DNA from: an uncultured Clostridia bacterium
Lineage (GTDB): Bacteria > Bacillota > Clostridia > Oscillospirales > Acutalibacteraceae
Direction: 5' to 3'
Length of the DNA stretch: 64,000 nucleotides
Assembly: GCA_945983355.1 (NCBI GenBank)
Contig: CAMFSU010000020.1
Location: 1-64,000 of the forward strand
In this document: one piece after another, positions 61,754-64,000 of the stretch
How the letters are laid out: each line of letters starts with the position of its first letter
Numbering within the stretch: the first letter of the stretch is position 1
Program-made: the position numbers and the translations under genes
Notes under the pieces: generated by a model
Seen by the model: only the letters and a program-made list of their open reading frames with translations
The model's database searches: none
Told to the model about the DNA's origin: nothing

Positions 61754-62530
61754 TTAACCGATTTTAAGTTTTAACCGCAGCTTATCGCTAATCATTGCAA
61801 TAAATTCGGAATTTGTGGGTTTTCCGCGTTGACTTTGAATAGTATAACCAAAGTAAGAATTTAAAACATCAATGTCGCCCCTATCCCACGCAACCTCTAT
61901 AGCATGACGAATGGCTCTTTCTACTCTTGATGAAGTTGTTGCGTGAAGCTTTGCAATTGTGGGATATAATAATTTAGTAACCGAATTGATAATTTCGCTG
62001 TCTTTAACCGCTAAAATTATTGATTCACGCAAATAGTGATAACCCTTAATATGTGCAGGTACACCGATTTGATGCATTATTTCGGTTACCATAATTTCAA
62101 GCTCGTTATCACCTATAGCATCGTTTTTTACCAAAATGGGTGCTTTTTCGTTTTTCCAGCCCGAAAGCTTTATAATTCTTTCTGCCATTACATTAACATC
62201 AAACGGCTTTAAAAAATAGTAACAAGCACCCGCATTTAAAATTTCTTTTTCAATTCTTGGGTTTGCATAACCCGATGTAACCATAACAAGCGGTGCATCC
62301 TTTTTATCCATTTTGCCAATAATATCCAAAACGCCCAAGGCATCAAGATTTGGCATAAAAATTTCGGTAAGTAAAACATCCGGCTTTTCTTTTTTAACAG
62401 CATCAATTACCTTTAAGCCGTCCTTGGCAATAATAATTACCTCCATACCATAACTTTTAAGTACCTTTTCACAATTTTTTGAAAAATCATTGATATCGTC
62501 CGCAATTACAATTTTTAACTTTTTTTCCAT
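61754..62530 (-). CDS. spo0A: Sporulation transcription factor Spo0A (Glu at the phospho-acceptor position)
   Basis: Receiver domain with [19 protein letters not shown]; effector domain [20 protein letters not shown]...[31 protein letters not shown]...[20 protein letters not shown]. Confidence 0.97.
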   Translation of the reverse strand: MEKKLKIVIADDINDFSKNCEKVLKSYGMEVIIIAKDGLKVIDAVKKEKPDVLLTEIFMPNLDALGVLDIIGKMDKKDAPLVMVTSGYANPRIEKEILNAGACYYFLKPFDVNVMAERIIKLSGWKNEKAPILVKNDAIGDNELEIMVTEIMHQIGVPAHIKGYHYLRESIILAVKDSEIINSVTKLLYPTIAKLHATTSSRVERAIRHAIEVAWDRGDIDVLNSYFGYTIQSQRGKPTNSEFIAMISDKLRLKLKIG

Positions 62531-62620
62531 AATATTTCCTCCGTTTTGATTGAATATGGCTATATATTACCATATTATGACATATAAATCAAGCAATTTG
62601 CCAAAACTTCCCATCAAAAA

Positions 62621-62634
62621 ATGTAAATTTACAT
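62621..62634. repeat. Perfect 14-bp palindrome in the spo0A / tcdA divergent intergenic region
   Basis: ATGTAAATTTACAT, followed by a partial copy GTGTAAATTC at 62640. Confidence 0.75.
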
Positions 62635-62670
62635 AAAAAGTGTAAATTCGCCATTTTTCAACAAAGCTTA

Positions 62671-62699
62671 TTGACAAAAAATTCGGTAGCATTTAAAAT
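62671..62699 (+). promoter_or_regulatory. Sigma-A-type promoter of the ThiF/TcdA gene
   Basis: TTGACA - 17 nt - TAAAAT. Confidence 0.8.
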
Positions 62700-62723
62700 T
62701 AAAACATAAAACTTAAAAGGAAA

Positions 62724-63419
62724 ATGTTTATGAACAGCGAATTTTCTCGAACAGAAAATTTAATAGGTGCTAATGCCCTTGAAAAGCTAAAAAAATGTCA
62801 CATTGCGGTTTTTGGCGTTGGCGGTGTTGGTGGTTTTGTTGTTGAGGCACTTGCCCGAGCAGGTGTTGGTACAATTGATTTAATCGACAGCGACTGCGTA
62901 GATATCACAAACCTGAACCGACAAATTATTGCTTTGCACTCGACCATTGGCAAACAAAAGGTTGCGGTTATGCGGGACAGGGTTTTGGATATTAATCCTA
63001 ATGCGAATGTTAATATATTTCCCCTGTTGTTTTTGCCCGAAAATTCATCACAGTTTGATTTTTCAAAATATGATTATGTTGTAGACGCGATTGACAATGT
63101 TACTGCCAAAATCGAGCTTGTGATGAAATGTCAAGAATCAGGCACACCAATTATTGCCTCAATGGGTACAGGCAATAAATTAGACCCTACAAAATTTGAA
63201 ATCAGCGATATTTATAAAACCAGCGTTTGCCCACTTGCAAAGGTGATGCGGTACGAGCTTAAGAAACACGGAGTTAAAAAATTAAAGGTGCTATATTCAA
63301 AAGAGGTTCCTTTTAAAACTAACGACCGCACTCCAGCAAGCATCAGCTTTGTGCCTTCTGCCGCAGGGCTTATAATTGCCGGCCAGGTTATAAAGGATAT
63401 AATAGAAAAAGAGCCGTAA
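62724..63419 (+). CDS. tcdA: ThiF-family tRNA threonylcarbamoyladenosine dehydratase (TcdA-like)
   Basis: VFGVGGVGGFVVEALARAGVGTIDLIDSDCVDITNLNRQI; start may be the second ATG at 62730. Confidence 0.92.
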   Translation: MFMNSEFSRTENLIGANALEKLKKCHIAVFGVGGVGGFVVEALARAGVGTIDLIDSDCVDITNLNRQIIALHSTIGKQKVAVMRDRVLDINPNANVNIFPLLFLPENSSQFDFSKYDYVVDAIDNVTAKIELVMKCQESGTPIIASMGTGNKLDPTKFEISDIYKTSVCPLAKVMRYELKKHGVKKLKVLYSKEVPFKTNDRTPASISFVPSAAGLIIAGQVIKDIIEKEP

Positions 63420-63432
63420 CGGCTCTTTTTAC
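63408..63432. terminator. Bidirectional terminator between convergent genes
   Basis: AAAAAGAGCCGTAACGGCTCTTTTT. Confidence 0.85.
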
Positions 63433-64000
63433 TTTTTCTCATTAAATTTTTCTAAAAACGAATGTACCTCGCCCAAATCACAGTCACGATATGCGGGCAT
63501 TGTTGCAAGGTTTACATTGTGAAGACTTCTAAAAATATTATCATCAGCGTGGGGGTTTATGGTTTTCATATACTTTATGAGCGCCTTGGTTTCCTTTCGT
63601 TTTGAAAGGTCTTCCCTGTCCTTACTGTCTTGAGTCAGCTTACAAGCGCATTGCAAAAAGCGAAGCCCATTATAGTTTGCCCAGGAAATAATATCGGCCT
63701 CCTTAACTCTATAAAGCGGTCTGATTAACTGCATACCCTCAAAATTGGTGCTGTGAAGCTTTGGCAGCATTGTTTTAATTTCACTTGAATAGCACATACT
63801 CATTAAAACAGTTTCGATAACATCATCAAAATGGTGTCCTAAAGCAATTTTATTACAACCAAGTTCTTTCGCCTTTGCATATAAACAACCGCGGCGCATA
63901 CGGGCGCACAAATAACAGGGCGAGCCGCCAACGCGGGTGGTAACATCAAAAATATCGCTTTCAAAAATTGTGACAGGAATATTAAGAGTTTTCGCATTTT
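63429..64000 (-). CDS. TtcA-family tRNA 2-thiocytidine synthetase-like ATPase; 5' end truncated by window edge
   Basis: Frame stays open beyond the track ATG to the window end (...VTTRVGGSPCYLCARMRRGCLYAKAKELGCNKIALGHHFDDVIETVLMSM). Confidence 0.88.
   Translation of the reverse strand, partial: NAKTLNIPVTIFESDIFDVTTRVGGSPCYLCARMRRGCLYAKAKELGCNKIALGHHFDDVIETVLMSMCYSSEIKTMLPKLHSTNFEGMQLIRPLYRVKEADIISWANYNGLRFLQCACKLTQDSKDREDLSKRKETKALIKYMKTINPHADDNIFRSLHNVNLATMPAYRDCDLGEVHSFLEKFNEKK

Noticed and set aside
1-64000. CRISPR arrays, tRNA/rRNA genes, insertion sequences, toxin-antitoxin or phage-defence loci
   Set aside because: None visible; the window is almost entirely housekeeping genes with short intergenic gaps.

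Overview
This window is a gene-dense, low-GC chromosomal segment from a spore-forming-lineage Firmicute. The Clostridia / Oscillospirales placement is inference from gene content: Spo0A, YabP/YabQ, a SpoIIM-like protein, HemZ and a stand-alone AICAR transformylase. I see no tRNA or rRNA genes, CRISPR arrays, transposons or prophage. Genes at 1-9053 are on the + strand (purine / one-carbon cluster purH(AICAR-Tfase)-glyA-purD-purLQ-fhs). After convergent terminators, nearly everything to the right edge is on the - strand, except an SDR reductase (24.06-24.8 kb) and a TcdA/ThiF-family gene (62.7-63.4 kb). Both window-edge genes are truncated. Clear cis-regulatory RNAs are an Asn T-box (specifier AAC) before asnS-asnA, a SAM-I riboswitch before metK, an FMN riboswitch before a RibU-like gene, and a probable L20-type leader before infC-rpmI-rplT. 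The most interesting signals are substitutions at catalytic or phospho-acceptor positions in otherwise conserved proteins. Spo0A carries Glu instead of Asp at the receiver phosphorylation site (E56). A P-type ATPase has DKTGIFT instead of DKTGTLT and GDSLQD instead of GDGVND. The XerD-like recombinase has Lys in place of the first catalytic Arg. Further signals are an AUU start codon for infC, a hairpin that appears to bury the yabP ribosome-binding site, and iterated ATGTAAAC motifs upstream of the SDR gene. All calls come from reading the sequence and recalled family motifs; no database search was run.
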